The notes under the pieces: generated by a model
The model's database searches: none
The model's input: the letters and a program-made list of their open reading frames with translations, nothing else
What the model was told of the DNA's origin: nothing
Made by a program: the position numbers and the translations under genes
Source of the DNA: an uncultured Lachnospiraceae bacterium
GTDB taxonomy: Bacteria; Bacillota; Clostridia; Lachnospirales; Lachnospiraceae
Reading direction: 5' to 3'
DNA length: 64,000 nt
Assembly: GCA_902793685.1 (NCBI GenBank)
Contig: CADBEN010000001.1
Coordinates: 186,001-250,000, forward strand
Shown here: positions 52,928-62,040 of the stretch, piece by piece
How the letters are laid out: the number at the start of each line of letters is the position of its first letter
Numbering within the stretch: position 1 is the stretch's first letter

Positions 52928-53575
52928 TCAGGTCCTGCTGCCCTTTGTGAAAAACTTCAGCTTACTCTCCGTCCCGTTCATCAGACGGCCGATGTTGGCG
53001 CGGTGTCTCCAGATGGAGAACAGCGGAAGAAACAGCCCCACCAGACAGACCTCCGTCCGCACTGCCTCTCCCACCGGAAGCCTTCCGGTCAGGGTCAGCA
53101 CCACCAGCAGCACCGCGAGAAACGCCATGGCGGAGATCGATGAGAGCGAAACATAATGGAACGGAAACAGAACCAGGAAGAATACCGCGATCCAGATAAA
53201 GAATGCCGGCGGACTGATCACCAGCAGCAGTCCCACGGTGATGGCGACGCCCTTCCCGCCCCGGAAACCGAGGTAGAACGGATAACAGTGGCCCAGCATG
53301 ACGCCGGCGCCGGTCCAGAGCAGCAGCACCATCATGAGATCCGGATTGTCCGCGTAAATACAGCGCACCGCGACGCAGGGCAGGATCGCCTTCAGCGCGT
53401 CACCCAGCAGCACCAGAATACCGGCTCCGGTTCCCATGACACGGAGTGAGTTCGTGGCCCCGGTGGAATGGCTGCCGTATTCCCGGACGTCGATGCCCTT
53501 CAGTCTTCCGAGAAAATATCCGGTCTGGAACGACCCGCAGAGATACCCGATCAGAAGCCAGATGAGACGTGACAT
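52928..53575 (-). CDS. plsY: Acyl-phosphate:glycerol-3-phosphate acyltransferase PlsY
   Basis: 215 aa with five membrane helices. GSFQTGYFLGRLKGIDVREYGSHSTGATN (in part) and FRGGKGVA are the PlsY motifs for glycerol phosphate and acyl phosphate. It starts phospholipid synthesis. The ATG overlaps the der stop by one base (TGATG). Confidence 0.95.
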   Translation of the reverse strand: MSRLIWLLIGYLCGSFQTGYFLGRLKGIDVREYGSHSTGATNSLRVMGTGAGILVLLGDALKAILPCVAVRCIYADNPDLMMVLLLWTGAGVMLGHCYPFYLGFRGGKGVAITVGLLLVISPPAFFIWIAVFFLVLFPFHYVSLSSISAMAFLAVLLVVLTLTGRLPVGEAVRTEVCLVGLFLPLFSIWRHRANIGRLMNGTESKLKFFTKGSRT

Positions 53576-54909
53576 CAGCCCTCTTCCTTTCCTGAACGTT
53601 CCCGGACGAAGAAGCGGATCCTGGTCCCTTTGAAGCCGAAGGACTCCCTGATCTTGTTCTCCAGGTAGCGCTCATACGAAAAATGCATAAGTTCGGTATC
53701 GTTGACAAAGAACACAAAGGTCGGCGGCTTGACCGCCACCTGAGTCGTATAGTAGATCTTCAGCCGGTGTCCCTTGTCGCTCGGCGGCTGCTGCAGCACC
53801 GTGGCTTCCGTGATGATCTCGTTCAGGACGCCGGTCCGTACCCGGAGCGTCTGGCTGTCCCGCACCTGGTCGATCAGCTCGAACAGCTTCGGCAGGCGCT
53901 GTCCGGTCTCCGCGGAGATGAACAGATACTCGGCGTAAGGCATGAAGGACAGTGTGCCCTTGATCTTCTCCGTGAACTCCTTCATGGTCTTGTCCGTCTT
54001 TTCTACCAGATCCCACTTGTTGACGGCAACGATGATGCCCTTGCCCCGCTCGTGGGCGATGCCGGCGATCTTCGCGTCCTGCTCCGCCACGCCTTCCGAA
54101 GCGTCGATCACCAGGACGACGATGTCCGCCCGCTCCACCGCTGTCACAGTGCGGATGATGCTGTAGCGCTCGATATCTTCTTTGATCTTCGACTTTCTCC
54201 GCAGTCCGGCAGTGTCGATAAAGACATACTCCTCCCCGTTCCGTACCACCACCGTGTCGATGGCGTCCCGGGTGGTTCCCGCCACGTCGGAGACGATCAC
54301 GCGGTTTTCTCCCAGGAGGCGGTTGATGATGGAGCTCTTTCCGACGTTCGGCTTCCCGATGATGGCGATGTGGGGACGGGTATCTTCCGCATCCTCCGCT
54401 TCCGCTGCCGGCGGGAAGTGGGCCGTCACCGCCTCGAGAAGGTCTCCGAGGCCCAGGCGGGAGGACGCCGACACCGGGACCGGATCTCCCATGGCCAGAT
54501 TGTAGAACTCGTAGACATCGTTCTGGAACTTCGCGAAGCTGTCCACCTTGTTCACGGCCAGCACCACCGGCTTCTTTGAGCGGCGGAGGATGTCCGCGAC
54601 CTTGTAGTCCGCGTCGGCGAGTCCCATTCGCACATCCGTGAGGAAGATGATGACGTCCGCGGTCTCGATGGCGATCTCCGCCTGCTCCCGCATGTAGGTC
54701 AGCATCATATCGTGGCTGTCCGGCTCGATTCCGCCGGTGTCTATCAATGTAAAATTCCTGTCAAGCCAGCTGCAGTCCGCATAGATCCTGTCGCGGGTCA
54801 CACCCGGCGTATCCTTGACGATCGCGATCTGTTCGCCCGCAAGGACATTGAACAGAGACGATTTTCCGACATTCGGTCTGCCGACAATGGCGACCACTGG
54901 TTTACTCAT
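53575..54909 (-). CDS. der: Ribosome-associated GTPase Der (EngA)
   Basis: 444 aa with two tandem GTPase domains: GRPNVGKS at 10-17 and GKPNVGKS near 187, with DTGG/DTAG G3 motifs, then a KH-like C-terminal domain ending [12 protein letters not shown]. Needed for 50S subunit assembly. Its ATG directly follows the stop of the DUF512 gene, with GAGGAG overlapping that stop. Confidence 0.97.
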   Translation of the reverse strand: MSKPVVAIVGRPNVGKSSLFNVLAGEQIAIVKDTPGVTRDRIYADCSWLDRNFTLIDTGGIEPDSHDMMLTYMREQAEIAIETADVIIFLTDVRMGLADADYKVADILRRSKKPVVLAVNKVDSFAKFQNDVYEFYNLAMGDPVPVSASSRLGLGDLLEAVTAHFPPAAEAEDAEDTRPHIAIIGKPNVGKSSIINRLLGENRVIVSDVAGTTRDAIDTVVVRNGEEYVFIDTAGLRRKSKIKEDIERYSIIRTVTAVERADIVVLVIDASEGVAEQDAKIAGIAHERGKGIIVAVNKWDLVEKTDKTMKEFTEKIKGTLSFMPYAEYLFISAETGQRLPKLFELIDQVRDSQTLRVRTGVLNEIITEATVLQQPPSDKGHRLKIYYTTQVAVKPPTFVFFVNDTELMHFSYERYLENKIRESFGFKGTRIRFFVRERSGKEEG

Positions 54910-56271
54910 TCAGTTCTCCTCTTTCAGCTCGTAAGCTTCGTACACCGGATCACTGCTGTGGTCCGGGTCATTCACCGCGTTTACCAGGTCCGCGCCGGAG
55001 GATCCGATGATCTCGCAGCGGACACCCAGTTTTTCTTCCAGCTCCGCCCGCGTGACATCGTCCAGCAGGACCTCTTCCCCGCTCCGGAACATATTGACCG
55101 GGAGCAGAAGCCGGTCGCCCAGATCCTTCCCGGAAAGCTCCTTCAGAAGATCCGAACCGGTCAGAAGGCCCGTGACCGTGATCATGCTTCCGAAGAAGCG
55201 GTTCGGAACCTCGAACAGGGTCAGTTCCTTCTCGGGGAACCTTTTCCCGATCTTCTCAAGCTGACGCCGGACCCAGGGGCCCGCCAGCATGCCGCTGACA
55301 GCGGAGATGCGCTCCGGGATGCGGAGGGAATCCGTGCGTTCCAGTGCCTCGTCCACCTCATTGTCCAGGAGGCGGAGCATGCCGACGCCGTTCTCCAGCT
55401 GAAGATATCCGTCGTACCGCCCTTCCTCCGGCAGCGGAAGCTCCGCCGTCAGATAAAGCTCGTCGCTGGCATGGGCAAAATGGATGCCGAAGCGCTCCAT
55501 GGCCTGCCGCTGGATCTCTTCGATGATGCGGATGGTCTCCCGCGCGTCTTCCTTTTCGACAGGTTCAAGCGGACAAAGCCCCTTCCGGAAATCCGTCAGC
55601 CCCACCGGGACCACGGACACGCTCTGCATGAGGGGCGCATACTCCAGAAGGTCCCTGAGAGTCCGGGAGAGCTCCTCCCCGTCATTCCAGCCCTTGCAGA
55701 GCACCACCTGCCCGTTCATCTGGATACCTGCGTCGTACAGGGTCCGGATGTGGCGGAGGGACGTTCCCGCGAAGCGGTTGTGAAGCATCTTCACACGGAG
55801 CTCCGGATTCGTGGTGTGCACTGAGATATTTATGGGCTCCAGGCGGAAGTCGATGATCCGCTGCAGATCCCTCTGCTTCATATTGGTCAGGGTCACATAG
55901 TTTCCCTGAAGAAAGGACAGGCGGGAATCATCGTCCTTGAAATACAGCGTGTCCCGCATGCCTTCCGGCATCTGGTCGATGAAGCAGAAAATGCATTTGT
56001 TCGAGCAGGAGCGGTAGTCGCTCATCAGGCCGCTCTCGAAGATCAGACCGGGATCCTCGCCCCCGCTGTCTATCTCCAGTTCCCACTCTTCCCCGTTTTC
56101 CTTCAGGATCAGGAGGGTGATGTACTCGGCGCTGATATGATAGCGGTAGTCGAAGACATCCTCGATCTCATGATCATTGACTGCGATCAGCCGGTCGCCC
56201 GGTACGATCTCCATCTCTTCCGCGATGGAGCCGGGTTCTACTCCCGTGATCAGATGTCCCTTCTCTGCCAT
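54910..56271 (-). CDS. DUF512 radical-SAM-like protein with N-terminal PDZ domain
   Basis: 453 aa. PDZ-like N-terminus (ITGVEPGSIAEEMEIVPGDRL-type), CSNKCIFC with C89, C93 and C96 as a possible 4Fe-4S site, and the DUF512 C-terminal half (GSMITVTGLLTGSDLL). The three-gene order with der and plsY is widely conserved in Clostridia and hints at ribosome or membrane biogenesis, but the reaction is unknown. AAGGATGAGAC precedes the ATG. Confidence 0.9.
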   Translation of the reverse strand: MAEKGHLITGVEPGSIAEEMEIVPGDRLIAVNDHEIEDVFDYRYHISAEYITLLILKENGEEWELEIDSGGEDPGLIFESGLMSDYRSCSNKCIFCFIDQMPEGMRDTLYFKDDDSRLSFLQGNYVTLTNMKQRDLQRIIDFRLEPINISVHTTNPELRVKMLHNRFAGTSLRHIRTLYDAGIQMNGQVVLCKGWNDGEELSRTLRDLLEYAPLMQSVSVVPVGLTDFRKGLCPLEPVEKEDARETIRIIEEIQRQAMERFGIHFAHASDELYLTAELPLPEEGRYDGYLQLENGVGMLRLLDNEVDEALERTDSLRIPERISAVSGMLAGPWVRRQLEKIGKRFPEKELTLFEVPNRFFGSMITVTGLLTGSDLLKELSGKDLGDRLLLPVNMFRSGEEVLLDDVTRAELEEKLGVRCEIIGSSGADLVNAVNDPDHSSDPVYEAYELKEEN

Positions 56272-56337
56272 GTCTCATCCTTCCTGTCCAAATGCACCAG
56301 AACAAGAGAAAAGCAGACCGCTTTCCTCATGCCCCGT

Positions 56338-56366
56338 ATTTTACATGAATCCCTGCCGCTTTGCAA
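56338..56366 (-). promoter_or_regulatory. Promoter of the DUF512-der-plsY-gpsA operon
   Basis: TTGCAA (56361-56366), 17-nt spacer, TAAAAT (56338-56343) on the minus strand. Divergent from the prs promoter, the two -35 elements being 7 nt apart. Confidence 0.7.
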
Positions 56367-56373
56367 TGCAGCC

Positions 56374-56402
56374 TTGCACCGATGCCCCGAAAATGGTAGA
56401 CT
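56374..56402 (+). promoter_or_regulatory. Promoter of prs
   Basis: TTGCAC (56374-56379), 17-nt spacer, TAGACT (56397-56402) preceded by TGG (extended -10). Confidence 0.5.
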
Positions 56403-56415
56403 TTAACGTGACAGA

Positions 56416-56437
56416 AGCGGGGATTCCCCGCTGTTTT
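56416..56437 (+). promoter_or_regulatory. Terminator-like hairpin in the prs leader
   Basis: AGCGGGG, loop ATT, CCCCGCT, then GTTTT: a compact GC-rich hairpin with a short T run between the promoter and the GGAGG site of prs. It could act as an attenuator; the T run is short. Confidence 0.45.
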
Positions 56438-56453
56438 CCATGGAGGAAAAGAA

Positions 56454-57662
56454 ATGAGCAGTGAGAACAACAACCTTCGCCTTCCGGTGGCACCTCTGAA
56501 GATCGCGGCACTGGAAAGCTGCCGCGATCTGGCGGAAAAAGTCAATGCACATCTGGTCCGCATGCGCTCAGAGGATACTGAGACTGCCGGTGAACGTGCC
56601 CAGAGCCTGCACTACCGCGGCTATGACGCCGACAACTTTCTTCTCGACATCCATTGCTCCCGCTTCGGCACCGGCGAGGGCAAGGGAAGCATCAATGAGT
56701 CCGTCCGCGGCAGCGACCTTTATGTCATGGTCGATGTCACGAACTACTCTCTGACCTACAAAGTGGACGGCAACACGAATCACATGTCCCCGGACGACCA
56801 CTTCCAGGACCTGAAGCGCATCATCGGGGCAGGCGTCATGACTGCCCACCGCGTGAATGTCATCATGCCCTTCCTCTATGAAGGACGCCAGCACCGCAGG
56901 ACCGGCAGAGAATCCCTGGACTGCGCCACCATGCTGATGGAACTGGAAAAGATGGGTATCTCGAATTTCATCACCTTCGACGCCCATGATCCCAGAGTCC
57001 AGAACTCCATCCCGCTGACCGGCTTCGACAACTTCATGCCGACCTACCAGTTCATCAAGACCTGCTTCAACAACATTCCGGATATGAAGCTCAACAAGGA
57101 CAGCCTGATGATCATCAGCCCGGACGAAGGTGCGATGGACCGCGCCATCTACGTCGCCAACATCATGGGCGTGGATATCGGCATGTTCTACAAACGCCGT
57201 GATTACTCCAAGGTCGTGAACGGCCGGAACCCCATCGTGGCTCATGAATTCCTGGGCGCCAGCGTCGCCGGCAAGGATGTGATGGTCATCGACGACATGA
57301 TCTCCTCCGGCGAGAGCATGCTGGACACCGCAAGGGATCTGAAGAAACGCGGCGCAAAGCGTGTCATTGTGTGCGCGACCTTCGGCCTCTTCACCAACGG
57401 ACTGGATTCCTTCCGGAAGAGCCACGCCGCCGGCACCATCGACTATGTCTGCACCACCAACCTGACCTACCGTGTACCTGAGCTCCTCACAGAGCCCTGG
57501 TATCTTGAGGCGGACATGAGCGGGTATCTCGCGTACATCATCAACAGCCTGAATTCCGACGCGCCTATCGGAGACACCATCTCCTCCACCCAGAAGATCA
57601 ACGAATTCCTTGCCAATCTTGGCAACGACGGATACGAGTATTTCGGGTCGGTGGTGGACTGA
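56454..57662 (+). CDS. prs: Ribose-phosphate pyrophosphokinase, long divergent form
   Basis: 402 aa against about 315 for typical Prs. It makes PRPP from ribose 5-phosphate and ATP. Two phosphoribosyltransferase folds are recognisable; the PRPP loop reads VMVIDDMISSGES near residue 277 and FDAHDPRVQNSI is the counterpart of the family's DLHA segment. Extra length lies mainly in the first 80 residues and in a C-terminal extension after TNLTYRVPELL. GGAGG 7 nt before the ATG. One of three plus-strand genes here. Confidence 0.88.
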   Translation: MSSENNNLRLPVAPLKIAALESCRDLAEKVNAHLVRMRSEDTETAGERAQSLHYRGYDADNFLLDIHCSRFGTGEGKGSINESVRGSDLYVMVDVTNYSLTYKVDGNTNHMSPDDHFQDLKRIIGAGVMTAHRVNVIMPFLYEGRQHRRTGRESLDCATMLMELEKMGISNFITFDAHDPRVQNSIPLTGFDNFMPTYQFIKTCFNNIPDMKLNKDSLMIISPDEGAMDRAIYVANIMGVDIGMFYKRRDYSKVVNGRNPIVAHEFLGASVAGKDVMVIDDMISSGESMLDTARDLKKRGAKRVIVCATFGLFTNGLDSFRKSHAAGTIDYVCTTNLTYRVPELLTEPWYLEADMSGYLAYIINSLNSDAPIGDTISSTQKINEFLANLGNDGYEYFGSVVD

Positions 57663-57700
57663 CACAAAGAAACTGTCAGCTTAACCTTTAAATTGAAATA

Positions 57701-57859
57701 AGAGCTGTCTGTAAAACCCTTGATCTACCTTCGGATCCTGCTCGGAGGCATTTGCAGTTTTTGCTCGGTCGACTTTGCATGATGTGCAGTCTCGGTCGCA
57801 AAAACTGCAGCCTCCGCAGGATCCTCAGTCGATCTGCGACGGTTTTACAGGACAGCTCT
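57701..57859. repeat. Giant imperfect palindrome at the prs/pgeF convergent junction
   Basis: Fills most of the 273-nt gap 57663-57935. AGAGCTGTC (57701) pairs with GACAGCTCT (to 57859); inward, TGTAAAAC, GGATCCTGC, GGAGGC and GCAGTTTTTGC on the left each meet their complement on the right, giving one long interrupted stem. On the plus strand T6 follows, so it can terminate prs. No ORF in the gap is credible. Confidence 0.85.
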
Positions 57860-57935
57860 TTTTTAGTTTTCACGGACAGTTTGCCTGATAACTATTTTTG
57901 TTTTTTGATCAGGGGCCGCAGCCGACCTGAAATGC

Positions 57936-58796
57936 TCATGTCAGAGACAGGAAGGCGGCGTTGCGGCCGGAGAGGGGGCCGGCGGCGCGGTAGGAATGCA
58001 GATGGGACGCGTTGCATCGCGTGCAGACGCCGGATACATGGATCTTTTCTGCCGGAATGCCGGCGTGCTGAAGGAAAATGCGGTTGGCGGCGCCGAGATC
58101 CAGCTGCCAGTGCATCCCGTCCTCTTTCCGGTGCGGATCCGTGAGGACCTGCGCAGCCTCCTCCGCGGAAAGGGCGCTCCGGAAGCGCTCCGCCACATCT
58201 TCCCCGATCTCATAACATTCCCTGCAGATGCCGGGGCCCACCACTGCGGTCAGATCCTCCGGACGGGTCCCGAATTCCTCTCCCATCCGCCGGACCGCAT
58301 GTCCGGTGATCTGTCCGATGGTCCCGCGCCAGCCTGCGTGCAGAAGCGCGATGGCTCCGTGCACCGGATCCGCCAGATAGACCGGCAGGCAGTCCGCATG
58401 GAAGGTGGTCAGCGTGACTCCCCGGGCGTTGGTGAGAAGACCGTCGATGTCATCATAGGGCCGTTCCCGGAACACGCCGGTCCCGCGGTCCTCTTCCCGG
58501 ACCATCATCAGGTTCACAGTGTGGGTCTGGTGCGAAAGCACGAAAGACTCCGGTTCCACGCCGAGGGCAGACGCCGCCCGGCGGTAGTTTTCCCGAACGA
58601 CCTCCTTCGGCTCTCCCTGTCCGAAGGAAAAGTTCATCTCCGCGAGATGCCCGGTGCTGACACCTCCGTGCCTCGTGGAGAAGCCGGCCCGCACCATCCC
58701 GAGCCTGTCCAGCGCGGGAAAGGTGAGCAGCACGACGCCGTTCCGCTCCGTGACTTGCGTCACGGTCTCTGTTTCTTTTCTGATCCAGCCATCCAT
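57936..58796 (-). CDS. pgeF: Purine nucleoside phosphorylase / laccase-domain protein (YfiH family)
   Basis: 286 aa. Metal/active-site residues H92 (SHQTHTV), C136 (HADCLPVY) and H153 (HAGWRGT) are present, and the C-terminal CTRCNASHLHSYR is typical. Family members act on purine nucleosides and have been called polyphenol oxidases; in other bacteria PgeF edits peptidoglycan precursors. Start chosen at MDGWIRK with GAGGAA 5 nt upstream; an ATG at 58841 overlaps the yraN stop but lacks a binding site. Confidence 0.92.
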   Translation of the reverse strand: MDGWIRKETETVTQVTERNGVVLLTFPALDRLGMVRAGFSTRHGGVSTGHLAEMNFSFGQGEPKEVVRENYRRAASALGVEPESFVLSHQTHTVNLMMVREEDRGTGVFRERPYDDIDGLLTNARGVTLTTFHADCLPVYLADPVHGAIALLHAGWRGTIGQITGHAVRRMGEEFGTRPEDLTAVVGPGICRECYEIGEDVAERFRSALSAEEAAQVLTDPHRKEDGMHWQLDLGAANRIFLQHAGIPAEKIHVSGVCTRCNASHLHSYRAAGPLSGRNAAFLSLT

Positions 58797-58837
58797 TTCT
58801 GTTCCTCTTCCATCATCCCGTAAGGATTCTTCTTCTC

Positions 58838-59221
58838 TCATCCCCGGAAGGCGTTCTTTACCCACTCGATCCGTTTCCCGGTGATCCCGACACAGTCAAA
58901 CCGGACGGGGGCATCCGTCCGGTAATGGTTCTCGTAAAGATAGTGCCGGGCAGTATCAAGGATCCTCCGCTGCTTGCGGGCATCGACCGCGGCCAGAGGA
59001 TCGCCCATTTTCCCGGAAGCGCGGTATTTCACTTCCACAAAGACGAGGTAATTACCGTCCATGCCGATGAGATCGATCTCCCCGTGCCTGGAACGGTAAT
59101 TCCGGTGCAGGATCTGCATTCCCCGGGCGGACAGGTAATCCGCCGCCAGGGATTCATAAGCCGTGCCGGTCTGGCGCCGGTTCTGTGCCGCGCCGATCTC
59201 TTTCCGGATCTCTTCCTTCAT
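58838..59221 (-). CDS. YraN/UPF0102-family protein, Holliday-junction-resolvase-like fold
   Basis: 127 aa. The block GEIDLIGMDGNYLVFVEVK carries the Asp and Glu/X/Lys of a restriction-endonuclease-like core, and TGTAYESLAADYL is the usual N-terminal motif. Function unproven. Start uncertain: this ATG has GGGAG 13-14 nt upstream; a GTG at 59305 that overlaps the rnhB stop as GTGA would add 28 residues but lacks a ribosome-binding site. Confidence 0.85.
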   Translation of the reverse strand: MKEEIRKEIGAAQNRRQTGTAYESLAADYLSARGMQILHRNYRSRHGEIDLIGMDGNYLVFVEVKYRASGKMGDPLAAVDARKQRRILDTARHYLYENHYRTDAPVRFDCVGITGKRIEWVKNAFRG

Positions 59222-59301
59222 CTGATAAACGTCTTCTCCCGTTGTGTAAAAACAATGCAGGATCTCCACCCGGCGTCCCTGCCGGGAGCATGCCGGGCGC
59301 T

Positions 59302-59949
59302 TCACTCCACAGGGACAAAGTGGCCGATAAAGCTCCTCCGGTGGATCGGGCAGGGGCCGTATTCCTTCAGCGCCGCGATGTGCTGCGCAGTCCCGTAGCC
59401 TTTATGTTTCGCGAAACCGTACTCCGGCCACATCGCGTCGTACTCTTCCATCATCCGGTCCCTGGTGACCTTCGCAAGGATCGACGCCGCCGCAATGCTG
59501 ACGCTCTTCGCGTCTCCCTTGACGATGGGTACCTGGCGGATCTGCACCTCAGGGATGGTCACCGCGTCATTCAGCAGCAGATCCGGCTGTACGGAAAGAC
59601 CTGCGACCGCCTTCCGCATCGCCTCGTAAGTTGCCTGAAGGATGTTGATCTCGTCGATCCGCTCCGGGGAGGAAATGCCGATGCTGAAGGCGACGGCCTT
59701 CTCCCGTATCTCATCGAACAGGGCGTCCCTGCGCGCAGGAGTCAGCTTTTTGGAATCATTGAGATACAGGATCCGGCAGTCCTTCGGAAGGATGACTGCG
59801 CCTGCGGCCACCGGACCGGCCAGGGGCCCGCGGCCCGCCTCGTCGATCCCGCAGATCGCGGTGCAGGCGGCATATTCCCGCTCATAGGCGCACATCGCCT
59901 CAAGCCTTGCCAGCTCCTTCTCCAGACGCTCTCCCTTCAGTGTTCTCAC
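59302..59949 (-). CDS. rnhB: Ribonuclease HII
   Basis: 215 aa. GIDEAGRGPLAGP with catalytic D36 and E37, LNDSKKLTPARRD, and KGDAKSVSIAAASILAKV are diagnostic. It cuts at ribonucleotides in DNA and RNA primers. GTG start with GGAGG upstream, overlapping the rbgA stop as GTGA. Confidence 0.96.
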   Translation of the reverse strand: MRTLKGERLEKELARLEAMCAYEREYAACTAICGIDEAGRGPLAGPVAAGAVILPKDCRILYLNDSKKLTPARRDALFDEIREKAVAFSIGISSPERIDEINILQATYEAMRKAVAGLSVQPDLLLNDAVTIPEVQIRQVPIVKGDAKSVSIAAASILAKVTRDRMMEEYDAMWPEYGFAKHKGYGTAQHIAALKEYGPCPIHRRSFIGHFVPVE

Positions 59950-60893
59950 TTCTGTTCCTCCGTCTCCGGTCCTTCCGTCTTCTCTGCCCTGTTCTCTGAT
60001 TTGTTTTCCGCCTTGGTCTTCCGATCCTCCGGCGCGGATCCTGCCGTCTTCGGCGGCTCCTCCAGAGAGATCTGTCCGAAGCGGCCGCTGCGGTACTCAT
60101 TCATCAGGATCGCTGCAGCCTTCTCCGGATCCGGCTCTCCGCCGGCCTGAAGACAGCCGCGGCGCAGTGCCAGATGATCCAGCACCTCCGCCGGCGTCAT
60201 GTCGTCCGTGCACTCGCAGCGCTCGTTCAGTCCCTCCGTCTTTCCGGCCGCCCTGAGGAAGCCGATGAGGGTGACCGCAAGCTCCACCGGGTCCACGATC
60301 ATCTCGTTCACAGAGCCGAGGAAGGCAATGATCTCGCCGATCCGCTGGTCCTCGAACTTCGGCCACAGGATTCCCGGCGTGTCCAGAAGCTCCACCGACT
60401 TGTTCAGACGGATCCACTGGTTTCCCTTGGTGACGCCGGGCTTGTTGCCGGTCTTTGCCGTGCTCTTTCCCGCGATGGTATTGATCAGGGTGGATTTTCC
60501 CACATTCGGGACGCCGGCGACCATGGCCCGGAGCGGCCGGTTCAGGATCCCCCGCTTCTTGTCCCGCTCCCTTTTCTCTGCGCAGACACGCTCGATCAGG
60601 ACCATCAGCCGCTTCAGATTCTTCTTGCTCCGCCCGTCCATGAAAAAGCAGTCATATCCGGCAGCCTTGAAATATTTTACCCACTCGTAGGATACCGGTT
60701 CCTCCGCGAGGTCAGCCTTGTTTAAAAGGATGATGCGGAACTTTCCCTGTCCCAGCGCCTCGATGTCGGGATTCCTGGTGGCAAGCGGCGCCCGGGCATC
60801 CACGATCTCGATGATGAGATCCACCGCCCGGACGTCTTCCTGCATGCTTCGCTTTGCCCGGGTCATATGCCCGGGATACCACTGAATATTCAT
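59946..60893 (-). CDS. rbgA: Ribosome biogenesis GTPase RbgA (YlqF)
   Basis: 315 aa circularly permuted GTPase: NKAD (58-61) precedes the P-loop GVPNVGKS (127-134), GVTKGNQW and DTPG. It acts in late 50S assembly. The last 40 or so residues are a charged Lys/Glu-rich extension beyond the usual C-terminal domain. It lies 9 nt after lepB. Confidence 0.96.
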   Translation of the reverse strand: MNIQWYPGHMTRAKRSMQEDVRAVDLIIEIVDARAPLATRNPDIEALGQGKFRIILLNKADLAEEPVSYEWVKYFKAAGYDCFFMDGRSKKNLKRLMVLIERVCAEKRERDKKRGILNRPLRAMVAGVPNVGKSTLINTIAGKSTAKTGNKPGVTKGNQWIRLNKSVELLDTPGILWPKFEDQRIGEIIAFLGSVNEMIVDPVELAVTLIGFLRAAGKTEGLNERCECTDDMTPAEVLDHLALRRGCLQAGGEPDPEKAAAILMNEYRSGRFGQISLEEPPKTAGSAPEDRKTKAENKSENRAEKTEGPETEEQK

Positions 60894-60902
60894 TTCTCCT
60901 TT

Positions 60903-61451
60903 TTACCTGATCCTTCCGATCCGCTCAAACGGCCCGACCCGGAACCACAGCTTTCCCATCAGCCGCTCCGCGGGAATACTTCCGATGCTTTCCGACCTGG
61001 AATCCTCACCGGCGTCCCGGTTGTCCCCCAGGACAAAATACTCATTCTCCGCGAGAGTGATCTCGTTTTCTGCGATGCCGCCTATGGAGACCGCGCTGAG
61101 TTCCAGCTCCTCCGGTTCCTCCAGGACCTTCCCGTTGATCAGGATGTGTCCGTCCCGGATCTGGACGCGCTCTCCCGGAAGTCCTACGATGCGTTTGATG
61201 TTCGGGTTCCCGTTTTCCGAGGTGGTAAAGAGGACGATGTCGTAGCGTCCCGCCTTTTTCAGATGATAACTCATGCGGTCCAGAAGCAGCCGGTCCCCCG
61301 CCTCGATGGCCGGACGCATGCTCTGGCCCGATGCCGTCTGCGGCGCGCCGAAGCAGTAGACCAGGAACCAGGCAAAAGCGACCGCCGTTATGACCTGGAC
61401 GATGATCTTTATGATATCCCGGAGTCCGGATTCATCAGAATCAAAAACCAT
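60903..61451 (-). CDS. lepB: Signal peptidase I
   Basis: 182 aa with one N-terminal membrane helix (about 13-34). Ser/Lys dyad: S44 in SGQSMRPA and K86 in NIKRIVGLPGE; GDNRDAGEDSRS is box E (usually GDNRxxSxDSR). It cleaves signal peptides of exported non-lipoproteins. Start 6 nt after AGGAGG; seven upstream codons in frame were rejected. Confidence 0.95.
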   Translation of the reverse strand: MVFDSDESGLRDIIKIIVQVITAVAFAWFLVYCFGAPQTASGQSMRPAIEAGDRLLLDRMSYHLKKAGRYDIVLFTTSENGNPNIKRIVGLPGERVQIRDGHILINGKVLEEPEELELSAVSIGGIAENEITLAENEYFVLGDNRDAGEDSRSESIGSIPAERLMGKLWFRVGPFERIGRIR

Positions 61452-61516
61452 TCGGATCCTCCTCCCTTCCAATACCGTTCCTCAGGACACAGAACAGATG
61501 CCCGTAAAGAAAGAAT

Positions 61517-61544
61517 CGGGGGACAATTTTTCGATTGTCCCCCG
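61517..61544 (-). terminator. Hairpin below rplS
   Basis: CGGGGGACAAT with its complement at 61534-61544, loop TTTTCG; followed on the minus strand by TCTTTCTTT after GAT. Probably partial, since lepB and the genes below have no other promoter. Confidence 0.7.
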
Positions 61545-61564
61545 CAGTTTCAATCCTCTTCGGA

Positions 61565-61915
61565 TTATTTGATAACTTCCTTGACCTTTGCAGCCTTGCC
61601 GGAAAGGTTTCTGAGGTAGTTAAGTCTTGCTCTTCTGACCTTACCTTTTCTGACGACGTCGACCTTGTCAACGAACGGAGAGCTGAACGGGAAGGTCTTC
61701 TCAACGCCGATGCCGTTGGAGATCTTTCTGACGGTGAAGGTCTTTCTCACGCCGCCGTTCTGGATCTTCATGACAGTGCCCTCGAACATCTGAATACGCT
61801 CACGGTTTCCCTCTTTGATCTTGTTGTGGACTCTGACAGTGTCACCGACATTGAACTCGGTAAGGGTCCGGATCTGCTCTGCCTCGATCTTGTCGAGAAT
61901 CGGATTCTGCTTCAT
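61565..61915 (-). CDS. rplS: Large ribosomal subunit protein bL19
   Basis: 116 aa, full length, with [34 protein letters not shown] and the C-terminal [16 protein letters not shown]. It lies at the 30S-50S interface. AGGAGG is 10 nt upstream; it has its own promoter after trmD. Confidence 0.97.
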   Translation of the reverse strand: MKQNPILDKIEAEQIRTLTEFNVGDTVRVHNKIKEGNRERIQMFEGTVMKIQNGGVRKTFTVRKISNGIGVEKTFPFSSPFVDKVDVVRKGKVRRARLNYLRNLSGKAAKVKEVIK

Positions 61916-62000
61916 TTTTACAATTCCTCCTGAAATTTGATTCGACGTTCTTAAGCCGACGCGGGCTCAGCGGACCATCTCTTTTTATAACAGCCTAACT

Positions 62001-62029
62001 AATTTAACACACTTCCCGCGACAATGCAA
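62001..62029 (-). promoter_or_regulatory. Promoter of rplS
   Basis: TTGCAT (62024-62029), 17-nt spacer, TAAATT (62001-62006) preceded by TGT. The roughly 80-nt leader contains GAGCC/GGCTT pairing (about 61952-61968), perhaps an L19-type leader. Confidence 0.55.
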
Positions 62030-62040
62030 GCGGATTCTTT

